Source: Oceanospirillaceae bacterium | Lineage (GTDB): Bacteria > Pseudomonadota > Gammaproteobacteria > Pseudomonadales > Balneatricaceae | Assembly: GCA_003523085.1 (NCBI GenBank) | Contig: DPHD01000077.1 | Location: forward strand, 11,631 to 70,629 | Direction of reading: 5' to 3' | Length of the DNA: 58,999 nucleotides | In this document: one piece after another, positions 52,121-58,999 of the stretch | Layout: each line of letters starts with the position of its first letter | Numbering within the stretch: position 1 is the stretch's first letter | The notes under the pieces: generated by a model | The model's input: the letters and a program-made list of their open reading frames with translations, nothing else | What the model was told of the DNA's origin: nothing | Databases searched by the model: none | Translations under genes and position numbers: made by a program

Positions 52121-53013
52121 CCCTCGACCGCAAAGCCGCAATCAACGTTGCTCAAGTACTGAGCGAAGCCTTGCCTTATATTCAACGCTTTACCGGCAAA
52201 ACCATTGTGGTTAAGTTTGGTGGCAACGCCATGATCGACGAGGACCTCAAGCAGAGCTTCGCCCGCGACATTGTATTGATGAAGCTGGTGGGCATGAACC
52301 CTGTTGTGGTGCACGGCGGCGGCCCACAAATTGGCGAACTGCTCACTAAATTGAATATAGACTCCCACTTTGTTAATGGTATGCGCGTTACCGACACCGC
52401 CACCATGAACGTGGTTGAAATGGTGCTGGGCGGTTCGGTGAATAAGGATATTGTTAACCTCATCAACCAAAATGGCGGGCAAGCCATTGGCCTAACCGGT
52501 AAGGATGGCAAGCTGATTCAAGCCAAGCAGCTTAAAGTTACCCATCAAACCCCCGAAATGCTTGCCCCTGAGATCATAGATATCGGCCACGTGGGCGAAG
52601 TCAGCGCCATTAACACCAATGTACTCGACATGTTACACAACAGTGATTTTATTCCTGTAATTGCCCCTATTGGTGTCGATGACGAAGGTAATTCGTACAA
52701 TATTAATGCTGATTTGGTAGCCGGCAAAGTAGCCGAAATCTTACAAGCAGAAAAGCTTATGCTGCTCACTAACACGGCCGGTTTGTTAGACAAACAAGGC
52801 AACCTGTTAACGGGTCTGTCTACCGCTCAAGTGGACAGCTTGATCGCCGATGGTACTATTTATGGCGGCATGCTACCCAAGATCGGTTGCGCACTAGATG
52901 CGGTCAACGGCGGCGTTAAGCGCGCACACATTATCGATGGTCGCGTGAATCATGCCACCCTGCTGGAAATATTCACCGACCAAGGTGTTGGTACTTTGAT
53001 TACCAACCCCTAA
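52117..53013 (+). CDS. argB: Acetylglutamate kinase
   Basis: 298 residues. It has VVKFGGNAMID, the VVHGGGPQIGELL acetylglutamate loop, NINADLVAGKVAEIL and GGMLPKIGCALDAV. The ~40-residue N-terminal extension ahead of the kinase core (MTLDRKAAINVAQVLSEALPYIQRF) is typical of arginine-inhibited, hexameric enzymes. It phosphorylates N-acetylglutamate. Confidence 0.98.
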   Translation: MTLDRKAAINVAQVLSEALPYIQRFTGKTIVVKFGGNAMIDEDLKQSFARDIVLMKLVGMNPVVVHGGGPQIGELLTKLNIDSHFVNGMRVTDTATMNVVEMVLGGSVNKDIVNLINQNGGQAIGLTGKDGKLIQAKQLKVTHQTPEMLAPEIIDIGHVGEVSAINTNVLDMLHNSDFIPVIAPIGVDDEGNSYNINADLVAGKVAEILQAEKLMLLTNTAGLLDKQGNLLTGLSTAQVDSLIADGTIYGGMLPKIGCALDAVNGGVKRAHIIDGRVNHATLLEIFTDQGVGTLITNP

Positions 53014-53057
53014 CAAACCAGACTTACCCATAACAACAAAGAACAACTAATCGCCTT

Positions 53058-53642
53058 ATGACTCAAGCTACAACGTCCCGCAAACAACAAATCCTTCATG
53101 CTCTTATGATGATGCTAGAAGACCGCACTAGTCGCATCACCACGGCCGCACTTGCCAAACAGGTGGGCGTTTCAGAGGCGGCCTTATATCGGCACTTCGC
53201 CAGTAAGGCGCAGATGTTTGATGCGTTGATTGATTTTATTGAAGACACTATTTTTAGCCGTACCAAACTGATTCAGCAACAGGATCTTGGCGCCCTTGCT
53301 CAGTGCCAACAGATTATCACCCTGTTACTTACCTTCGTTGAACGTAACCCTGGCATCAGCCGCATTCTTACGGGCGAAGCTATTGTCGGTGAAAAAGAGC
53401 GCTTGGCCACTAACGTCAGTCAGTTGTTTGATAAACTGGAAGCACAGTTAAAACAAATTTTACGTGAAGCAGAAATGCGTGAAGGGCTGCGCACACAAGA
53501 CACACCTACGGTGACAGCCAGTATGATCATGGCGCTGGCAGAAGGCCGTATACGCCAGTTTAGCCGCACCGATTTTCGCCACAAGCCAACTCAGGACTGG
53601 GCCAGCCAGTGGAGCGTTCTAAGCCCTAGTTTGATGCGCTAA
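53058..53642 (+). CDS. slmA: Nucleoid occlusion factor SlmA
   Basis: 194 residues, TetR fold. The N-terminal helix-turn-helix is RITTAALAKQVGVSEAALYRHFASKAQMFDALIDFIED, nearly identical to the SlmA signature. It blocks FtsZ assembly over the nucleoid. The 44-bp leader contains AACAACAAAGAACAAC (53032-53047), which matches the A-rich Hfq/Crc-type motif. The stop overlaps the convergent pyrE stop by 4 bp. Confidence 0.94.
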   Translation: MTQATTSRKQQILHALMMMLEDRTSRITTAALAKQVGVSEAALYRHFASKAQMFDALIDFIEDTIFSRTKLIQQQDLGALAQCQQIITLLLTFVERNPGISRILTGEAIVGEKERLATNVSQLFDKLEAQLKQILREAEMREGLRTQDTPTVTASMIMALAEGRIRQFSRTDFRHKPTQDWASQWSVLSPSLMR

Positions 53643-54295
53643 ACTGCTGCGCTTGAGACTCCATAGTTATTGCGGTACGCCAGCATCGCATCAATGTGCT
53701 GCTGGTGACCACCTTGCTCTTGTAGGTATTCAAGAATATTGTCAAAATCGATGATGCTCACCACCTGCATGCTGTAATCTCGCTCCACCTCTTGAATAGC
53801 CGACAACTCACCCTGGCCACGTTCCATGCGGTTAATGGCAATTAAGGTCGCCGTTGGTGTGGCTTTATGAGCCTCTATAATGGCCATCACTTCACGAATA
53901 GCGGTGCCTGCAGTGATCACATCGTCCACAATGGCCACACGCCCAGTTAATTCAGCACCCACAATAGAGCCACCTTCGCCGTGTGCTTTAGCTTCCTTGC
54001 GGTTAAAGGCATAGGGCATGTCGATACCATGGTGCTCACTTAAGGCCACCGCCATGGTGGTGGCTAAGGGAATGCCTTTATACGCAGGCCCCAAGATAAC
54101 ATCACACTCAATGCCAGAATCAACCAAGGCTTGGGCAAAATACTGGCCTAGCTTGGCCAATGCTGAACCGGTGTTAAACAGTCCAAAATTAAAATAATAA
54201 GGGCTTGTACGGCCAGACTTTAAAGTGAACTCACCAAACCGTAATACCTGACGATCGATAGCAAAATCAATAAATTCACGCTGGTAGTCTTTCAT
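53639..54295 (-). CDS. pyrE: Orotate phosphoribosyltransferase
   Basis: 218 residues. It contains FTLKSGRTSPYYFNFGLFNTG, AYKGIPLATTMAVAL and the PRPP motif VAIVDDVITAGTA. It makes orotidine monophosphate. It neighbours crc and rph, as in Pseudomonas. GAGGGAAAT precedes the ATG. Confidence 0.98.
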   Translation of the reverse strand: MKDYQREFIDFAIDRQVLRFGEFTLKSGRTSPYYFNFGLFNTGSALAKLGQYFAQALVDSGIECDVILGPAYKGIPLATTMAVALSEHHGIDMPYAFNRKEAKAHGEGGSIVGAELTGRVAIVDDVITAGTAIREVMAIIEAHKATPTATLIAINRMERGQGELSAIQEVERDYSMQVVSIIDFDNILEYLQEQGGHQQHIDAMLAYRNNYGVSSAAV

Positions 54296-54342
54296 ATTTC
54301 CCTCATTATTTAACGCTCAGTGGCGACATCGAAACAGGGCAT

Positions 54343-54348
54343 ATTATA
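54343..54348 (-). promoter_or_regulatory. Consensus -10 element upstream of pyrE
   Basis: The minus strand reads TATAAT at 54348-54343, 48 bp before the pyrE ATG. The -35 region is unconvincing. The rest of the 243-bp pyrE-crc divergent gap shows a TACAAT at 54450-54455 that could serve crc; I see nothing else in it. Confidence 0.4.
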
Positions 54349-54538
54349 CACTTTTCAGGACCCCCTAAGGCACTAAATTGGCCGCGTAAATAAAAGTAAA
54401 TGGCATTAATCTGCAACCCACCTAGTGTGCCACGCCGCTGAGTCCGTGATACAATCTGTTCGAAATAATAATTACACCCAAAATGCCTGAATATAGCTTA
54501 GCTTAAGCCTAATTCACGCGAGCGATTAGACAACACCC

Positions 54539-55312
54539 ATGCGCATTATTACTTTAAATGTCGAAGGCATACGCCAAGCGGCCAAACGCGGACTGTTTAC
54601 CTGGATGGTGGAGCAAGACGCCGACGTGGTCTGCCTGCAAGATATTCGAGAAAAAGACTACCAGCTAGACGACCCTCTATTCCACCCTGCCGGCTGGCAC
54701 GCCTACTTTTTTGATGCCTTTGAAGACGGCTATAGTGGCACAGCCATCTACAGCCGCCACCAACCTAAAGCCATTATGACCGGCCTTGGATTTCCCGGCT
54801 GTGACTTTGAGGGGCGCTTTATTCAAGCCGATTTCGACAAAGTCAGCATCGCTTCGTTGTCCGTGCCTAAGGGCCTAGGTGATGATGACAAGCAAGATGC
54901 CAAAAACGAATTTATGGACCAATTTAGCAACCACTTACGCAAAACCTTGCGTAAGCGTCGCGACTTTATCTTTTGCGGTACGCTACATACGGCCCACAAG
55001 CCCGCAGACCTTTCGGGCTGGTACGTTAACCAGAAAAACTCAGGATTTTTGCCCGAAGAACGCGAAGTTTTGGATGAAATTTTCTATCAAATGGAATTTT
55101 GCGATGCCTTTCGCCAGGTCAACCAAAACGAACGTCAATTTACCTGGTGGCCCGACTATAACCGTGCCTTTAAGCTTAACGAAGGGGCGCGCATCGACTA
55201 CCAGATCACCACCCCAAACCTGCGCCGTAGCGTGCGCAATGCCCGCATATACCGCGAGCAACGTTTTTCTGACCATGCGCCATTAATCATTGACTATAAT
55301 TGCGATCTTTAG
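54539..55312 (+). CDS. crc: Catabolite repression control protein Crc (ExoIII-fold, catalytically degenerate)
   Basis: 257 residues with the exonuclease III fold but altered metal ligands: LQDIR where ExoIII has LQETK, and FCGTLHTAHK where ExoIII has the GDMN motif. The later RIDYQI and SDHAP stay conserved. This pattern, the length and segments such as ADFDKVSIASLSVP and QFTWWPD match Pseudomonas Crc, which works with Hfq to block translation of catabolic mRNAs. The position between pyrE and rph is the Crc locus. A plain xthA assignment is therefore unlikely. Confidence 0.93.
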   Translation: MRIITLNVEGIRQAAKRGLFTWMVEQDADVVCLQDIREKDYQLDDPLFHPAGWHAYFFDAFEDGYSGTAIYSRHQPKAIMTGLGFPGCDFEGRFIQADFDKVSIASLSVPKGLGDDDKQDAKNEFMDQFSNHLRKTLRKRRDFIFCGTLHTAHKPADLSGWYVNQKNSGFLPEEREVLDEIFYQMEFCDAFRQVNQNERQFTWWPDYNRAFKLNEGARIDYQITTPNLRRSVRNARIYREQRFSDHAPLIIDYNCDL

Positions 55313-55315
55313 GTC

Positions 55316-55334
55316 GCCAGCCCGTCCAGCTGGC
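55316..55334. terminator. Stem-loop between convergent crc and rph
   Basis: GCCAGC (55316-55321) and GCTGGC (55329-55334) form a 6-bp GC-rich stem in the 38-bp gap. On the plus strand a T5 run follows, but only after about 9 bases, so this is a weak terminator candidate. Confidence 0.35.
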
Positions 55335-55350
55335 GCACGTCAGTTTTTAA

Positions 55351-56121
55351 CTAGTCGGCAAGTGCCGCGTTTTGTAGCGCGGTAATTTCCGTAATTCCTT
55401 TACGGGCCAAAGCCAACATAGCCGCCATCTGCTCTTCTGTGTAAGGCGCGCCCTCGGCGGTGCCTTGCACTTCGATAAAACCACCGTCTGCAGTCATTAC
55501 CACGTTCATATCGGTTTCGGCTTTAGAGTCTTCTGCGTAATCCAAGTCCAATACCGCCTCCTCCTTATAGATGCCTACAGAAATAGCCGCAATTTGACGC
55601 TTTAATGGATTGCCTTTCATGGCGCCATTTTTATCTTTCTTTAAAACGTTGATAGCATCTACCATGGCAATGTATGCACCCGTGATAGATGCTGTGCGCG
55701 TACCACCATCAGCCTGCAAAACATCGCAGTCTATGGTAATGGTATTTTCACCCAACTTAGCCAAATTCAACGATGCCCGTAATGAACGACCAATTAAGCG
55801 CTGAATTTCTAAAGTGCGTCCACCCTGTTTGCCACGGGCTGCTTCGCGACCGTTACGTGAATGCGTTGAACGCGGTAGCATACCGTATTCTGCGGTGACC
55901 CAACCGCTGCCAGAGCCCCTTAAAAAACGTGGTACGCCACGCTCCACAGTCGCCGTACACAATACCTTGGTATCGCCGAACTCGATCAACACAGAGCCTT
56001 CGGCATGTTTGGTGAAACCACGGGTAATTTTGATGTCGCGAAGCTGATCAGTTGCACGTCCACTTGGGCGTTTAAAATCGAGTTTTAGGTCTTTTAGCTG
56101 ATCGGTAAGAGTGGATGTCAT
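55351..56121 (-). CDS. rph: Ribonuclease PH
   Basis: 256 residues. The canonical protein starts at RPSGRATDQLRDIKITRGFTKHAEGS; here 17 extra residues precede it (MTSTLTDQLKDLKLDFK), supported by AAAGG upstream of the first ATG. GWVTAEYGMLPRSTHSRN and REAARGKQGGRTLEIQRLIGRSLRA are conserved. It trims tRNA 3' ends by phosphorolysis. The 254 bp beyond its start lead to the marR promoter. Confidence 0.97.
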   Translation of the reverse strand: MTSTLTDQLKDLKLDFKRPSGRATDQLRDIKITRGFTKHAEGSVLIEFGDTKVLCTATVERGVPRFLRGSGSGWVTAEYGMLPRSTHSRNGREAARGKQGGRTLEIQRLIGRSLRASLNLAKLGENTITIDCDVLQADGGTRTASITGAYIAMVDAINVLKKDKNGAMKGNPLKRQIAAISVGIYKEEAVLDLDYAEDSKAETDMNVVMTADGGFIEVQGTAEGAPYTEEQMAAMLALARKGITEITALQNAALAD

Positions 56122-56304
56122 GGGGAACCTTTATTCATTAATGGATAACGTATACAACGACGCAAAATACAAGACGGACTAAACACCTCGCCTCAACTCG
56201 CATCGTAGATAAAGCCTATTTTAAATCAGTTGACCGCAGATGACACGTAGCATGAGCGATTTTGCACGCCATACGCACCCAATTAGGGGGTGAGTTGATA
56301 CCAG

Positions 56305-56347
56305 TTGACAAACCCTAGCACGCAGTTAACAATGTTAATCATTAACA
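56305..56347 (+). promoter_or_regulatory. marR-rdhA promoter and likely MarR operator
   Basis: A consensus TTGACA (56305-56310), a 17-bp spacer and AACAAT (56328-56333) form a plausible promoter. A 15-bp perfect palindrome TGTTAAT-C-ATTAACA (56333-56347) covers the end of the -10 and the expected start point, 29 bp before the marR ATG. That is the position and symmetry expected for a MarR-dimer operator acting by autorepression. Confidence 0.65.
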
Positions 56348-56375
56348 CTGCCAACTATTATCTACAGCCAAGCTT

Positions 56376-56819
56376 ATGCCCTACGACTTACACCAACGCC
56401 TCGGTTATAAACTTACCCTTGCAGCCCAAATCAATAACCAGACCATGATCACTCTGCTGGCAGACATTGGTCTCACTCGGCAAAGCTGGTGTGTACTGGT
56501 TGCCGTTGGGGCCCAAGGCATTAGCCAGCCGTCGGCCATCGCCGACTACGTAGGCATAAAACGTGCTGCCGTGTCGCGCAGCCTCAAAGACATGGCCCTT
56601 AAAGGTTTGCTGGAGCGCCAACATGGCCATCAAAGTCGACAACACATAAACGTTAGTTTAACCCCGGAAGGTAAGCGTTTACTTACGCTTTCTATGCCCA
56701 TGACAGACGTCTGCGCAGCTCACCTAAACCAACAACTCAGCAGCCATGAACAAGCCGAGTTGGGCCGCTTATTAGATAAAATCTTGTCTGCACCCCATCC
56801 ACCCGCTGCTCGCATTTAA
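56376..56819 (+). CDS. MarR-family transcriptional regulator
   Basis: 147 residues. The winged helix-turn-helix is at about 50-105: SQPSAIADYVGIKRAAVSRSLKDMALKGLL followed by a wing (ERQHGHQSRQHINVSLTPEGKRLL). Flanking helices form the dimer and ligand pocket. MarR proteins often respond to phenolic compounds, and MarR-type regulators control reductive dehalogenase genes in Dehalococcoides. Here the gene is 36 bp upstream of rdhA on the same strand with an operator-like palindrome in front, so it very likely controls itself and rdhA. The ligand is inferred only. Confidence 0.9.
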   Translation: MPYDLHQRLGYKLTLAAQINNQTMITLLADIGLTRQSWCVLVAVGAQGISQPSAIADYVGIKRAAVSRSLKDMALKGLLERQHGHQSRQHINVSLTPEGKRLLTLSMPMTDVCAAHLNQQLSSHEQAELGRLLDKILSAPHPPAARI

Positions 56820-56855
56820 CCTGCTTGCAAAGGGTTTTACCCCGGAACCAACCCC

Positions 56856-58999
56856 ATGACTAAGCTATTTTCCTACCAAAATCGCCCCATGCACTTGGGG
56901 CCTTATGCCCTCGAGAAACTCAAGCACACCCAACAAGTGCCTGACTATAGCGCGCTGCCCAGCATGGCTCCCTTGGCATTTATTAAGCCCGCCGCACCTT
57001 TATCTATCGTCAACGCGATGGCTGAATATCAAGCCATGATGGACGTCATTCGCGATGGCGTGGTCAAAAAGCAAGTCGCAAGCATCCCTGAATCGCCATT
57101 AGAGCGCAGCCAGCACCTTAAATCGTTTGGCTATTTTTGTGATGCATCAATGATGGGCACTTGCTCTATTCCCGACTCGGCGTGGCTTGATCAGCCTTAT
57201 GCCAACCCTAGTGTCGACCGCCTGAGCCACACCTTGGCCACCAAACAAATTTCCAGCCTAGCCTCCGGCATCGATGTGATCATGGCCATGTTGCGCGAGG
57301 CAATGCAGGCGCCAGTGACAGATTGCCGCCATCATACCCATGCCTTGGTATTTTTATACGAATACACCCGTGACGCCAAACCCAATGAACCCGGTACCGA
57401 CTGGCTGCAAGATGCACAGGCTCAAAGGGCTGCTCTAAGAGCCTCAGAAAGCGCCTCCGTTTTGTCAGCTTACATTCGCTCCTTGGGTTATAGTGCGCGC
57501 GCACACTCAGCCTCGGCAGCGGAAGTCGACTTACAACACTTAGCCGTAGCGGCAGGCCTTAGCAGCATTGACGGCGACACCATAAGCAACCCTTACCTAG
57601 GTTCACGTTTTGGTCTTGCCGTGGTGACCACGGACCTTGAACTTGCCCCTGACGAGTATCTGAAGGCTGCACAAACGGCGCCCTTAAGCAGCCATTTTCG
57701 CCCCTCCCATGACAAAACCCGCAAACCGGCACAAGCTTACAAGCAGCGTCGCTTTGTAGACGGCCCTATGCCCTTTGAAACCATCAAACGTGTTGACCAA
57801 CCCACCACCTACATAGATCAAGCCAACGTACAGCGCGTGCCTAAACGAGCCGATTTATTTGCCCGCTCCTTGTTTGGTGACATGGGCCCCAAGGTTCAAA
57901 ATGCAGCGCGTAATGGTAACTATGTACGTAAGTCTGCCTCGGCTTTTGCCTTCCGCCAGGCCTTGGGTGCGTTTACCTTGTTACAGGATGGCAGCAAAGC
58001 CCCCAAGGTAGACCCGAGCGTTAACGACGCGCAACGCAACGCCGACAATATCAAGGCCACCGCCTACTGGTTAGGCTGCGATGCCGTGGGTATATCCAGC
58101 TGCCCCGATTGGGTTTACTACAGCCACAATGCGGCGGGCGAAGCCATAGTGCCTTACCACAACCAAGCCATTTCCATTGTCATCGACCAAGGCCATGAAA
58201 CCATGGAAGGTGCCAGTGGTGATGACTGGATTTCCTGTGCCCAGTCCATGCGTGCCTACTTGCGTTTTTCCTTGCTCGGCGGCGTGTTAGCACAGCAAAT
58301 TCGCCACCTCGGTTATAGCGCAAACGTACATACCGTCATGGGTTCAGAGGTGGTGCAACCACCGCTGACGCTGCTGTCGGGACTGGGGGAAGTCAGCCGT
58401 ATTGGAGAAGTCATCCTCAACCCCTTTTTAGGTCCTCGATTAAAATCCGGTACCGTCACCACCAATATGCCCATGGCCCATGACAAACCCATAGATTTTG
58501 GTTTACAAAAATTTTGTGAAAACTGCAACAAGTGCGCTCGCGAGTGCCCATCGGGCGCTATCACGGCGGGCCCCAAACTGATGTTTAATGGCTATGAAAT
58601 ATGGAAATCCGACAGCCAAAAATGCACCACTTACCGCCTCACTACCGAAGGCGGCGCCATGTGTGGTCGCTGCATGAAGACCTGCCCGTGGAATTTAGAA
58701 GGATTGTTTAAAGAGCTACCCTTCCGCTGGGCCGCGAGCCACCTACCACACGCCGCCAAAACCCTGGCCAAACTGGATGATGTATTGGGTAACGGCAGCA
58801 TAAATCCCGTAAAGAAATGGTGGTGGGATCTGGAAATGGTCAACGATGGCCCTTATACCATTCCGTTACATAATATTAATAGCCGCGAGTTACAGCCCAA
58901 ACTTGCTGTCCAATACAGCGATCAAACCTTGGCCGTGTATCCTGCCAATTTGTTACCGCCACCTTATCCATTCCCCTATCCCATGGATCGCGAAGCCGC
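56856..58999 (+). CDS. rdhA: Cytoplasmic (NpRdhA/BhbA-type) reductive dehalogenase, 3' end outside window
   Basis: Open from ATG 56856 to the window end: 714 codons without a stop. Two 4Fe-4S motifs are present: C554-x2-C557-x2-C560-x3-C564P and C590-x12-C603-x2-C606-x3-C610P. There is no twin-arginine signal, so it is cytoplasmic. The fold is internally duplicated: LSAYIRSLGYSA to VTTDLEL (203-265) parallels LAQQIRHLGYSA to VTTNMPM (478-540). S464, Y468, K530 and R594 have exactly the spacing I recall for NpRdhA S422, Y426, K488 and R552 (uniform offset 42). It should use cobalamin to remove halogen, probably from a halogenated phenol. Members such as BhbA carry a flavin/2Fe-2S reductase at the C-terminus; whether this one does is beyond the window. 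QueG is excluded by length and the duplication. Confidence 0.93.
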   Translation, partial: MTKLFSYQNRPMHLGPYALEKLKHTQQVPDYSALPSMAPLAFIKPAAPLSIVNAMAEYQAMMDVIRDGVVKKQVASIPESPLERSQHLKSFGYFCDASMMGTCSIPDSAWLDQPYANPSVDRLSHTLATKQISSLASGIDVIMAMLREAMQAPVTDCRHHTHALVFLYEYTRDAKPNEPGTDWLQDAQAQRAALRASESASVLSAYIRSLGYSARAHSASAAEVDLQHLAVAAGLSSIDGDTISNPYLGSRFGLAVVTTDLELAPDEYLKAAQTAPLSSHFRPSHDKTRKPAQAYKQRRFVDGPMPFETIKRVDQPTTYIDQANVQRVPKRADLFARSLFGDMGPKVQNAARNGNYVRKSASAFAFRQALGAFTLLQDGSKAPKVDPSVNDAQRNADNIKATAYWLGCDAVGISSCPDWVYYSHNAAGEAIVPYHNQAISIVIDQGHETMEGASGDDWISCAQSMRAYLRFSLLGGVLAQQIRHLGYSANVHTVMGSEVVQPPLTLLSGLGEVSRIGEVILNPFLGPRLKSGTVTTNMPMAHDKPIDFGLQKFCENCNKCARECPSGAITAGPKLMFNGYEIWKSDSQKCTTYRLTTEGGAMCGRCMKTCPWNLEGLFKELPFRWAASHLPHAAKTLAKLDDVLGNGSINPVKKWWWDLEMVNDGPYTIPLHNINSRELQPKLAVQYSDQTLAVYPANLLPPPYPFPYPMDREA

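Noticed and set aside
54539..55312. Exonuclease III (xthA) or AP endonuclease
   Set aside because: Key metal-binding residues are replaced (LQDIR, FCGTLH). Length, sequence and the pyrE-rph location fit Crc.
56856..58999. Epoxyqueuosine reductase (QueG), which shares cobalamin and two 4Fe-4S clusters
   Set aside because: QueG has about 380 residues. This protein exceeds 714, has an internal duplication and carries the NpRdhA-type Tyr/Lys/Arg spacing.
1..58999. tRNA, rRNA, CRISPR array, insertion sequence, prophage or replication origin
   Set aside because: Reading the gaps and coding regions showed no cloverleaf-like sequence, regular spaced repeats, transposase or phage genes, or DnaA-box clusters. 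All gaps are shorter than 300 bp.

Overview
The window is 59 kb of chromosomal DNA from a gammaproteobacterium close to Pseudomonas and the marine Cellvibrionales-type groups. Gene content and order support this: hemC-hemD-hemX-hemY, rho next to ubiD, a pilMNOPQ-like cluster followed by aroK-aroB-damX and gltB-gltD, cyaY divergent from lptM-lysA-dapF-DUF484-xerC-HAD, coaBC-dut-algC-argB, and pyrE-crc-rph. All of these have counterparts in Pseudomonas. The base composition looks moderate and the DNA is very compact: almost every gap is under 250 bp, none exceeds 300 bp, and several convergent gene pairs overlap at their stop codons. I saw no rRNA, tRNA, CRISPR array, IS element or prophage.

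Layout. 1-423: end of a hicA toxin gene and its hicB antitoxin. 438-1469: a GlxA-type AraC regulator, divergent from 1598-4673, a coupled MoxR ATPase / VWA (CoxE-like) / BFD-ferredoxin-hydrolase fusion operon. 4650-9534: a minus-strand envelope operon (RND exporter, LolA-like periplasmic protein, outer-membrane barrel). 9616-9979: a self-contained small transcription unit for a 72-residue membrane protein. 10032-10845: two lipoproteins. 10839-19447: minus-strand glpK, ubiD, rho and hemYXDC. 19591-20775: trmB and ybaK. 20768-28688: minus-strand small membrane proteins, a tautomerase, hemE, gltD and gltB. 28939-35294: minus-strand damX, aroB, aroK and a strongly reduced pilus-assembly cluster. 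35364-40682: mrcA, a secreted nuclease, argH and cyaY. 40840-46359: the lptM-lysA-dapF-DUF484-xerC-yigB-ybiB run. 46489-48935: coaD, ferredoxin, DUF4404, mutM and a CBS protein. 48998-53642: coaBC-dut-algC-argB-slmA. 53639-56121: pyrE, crc and rph. 56305-58999: a MarR regulator with a clear promoter/operator, followed by a large cytoplasmic reductive dehalogenase gene that runs off the window end.

How the genes work together. Most of the window is housekeeping: tetrapyrrole synthesis (hemCDXY, hemE), ammonium assimilation (gltBD), shikimate (aroKB), arginine (argH, argB), lysine/peptidoglycan precursor (lysA, dapF), CoA (coaBC, coaD), pyrimidine (dut, pyrE) and tRNA processing (trmB, ybaK, rph). 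The most striking accessory content is the marR-rdhA unit. Its product has the two 4Fe-4S motifs, an internally duplicated fold and the Ser/Tyr/Lys/Arg catalytic set I recall for the oxygen-tolerant NpRdhA type. This suggests use or detoxification of halogenated aromatics under aerobic conditions. Second-tier oddities are the fused PilN/O/P-like protein, the BFD-hydrolase fusion, the small membrane protein whose mRNA is predicted to start with a stem-loop followed by an A-rich Hfq/Crc-like motif, and an overlapping pair of tiny membrane protein genes next to ybaK.
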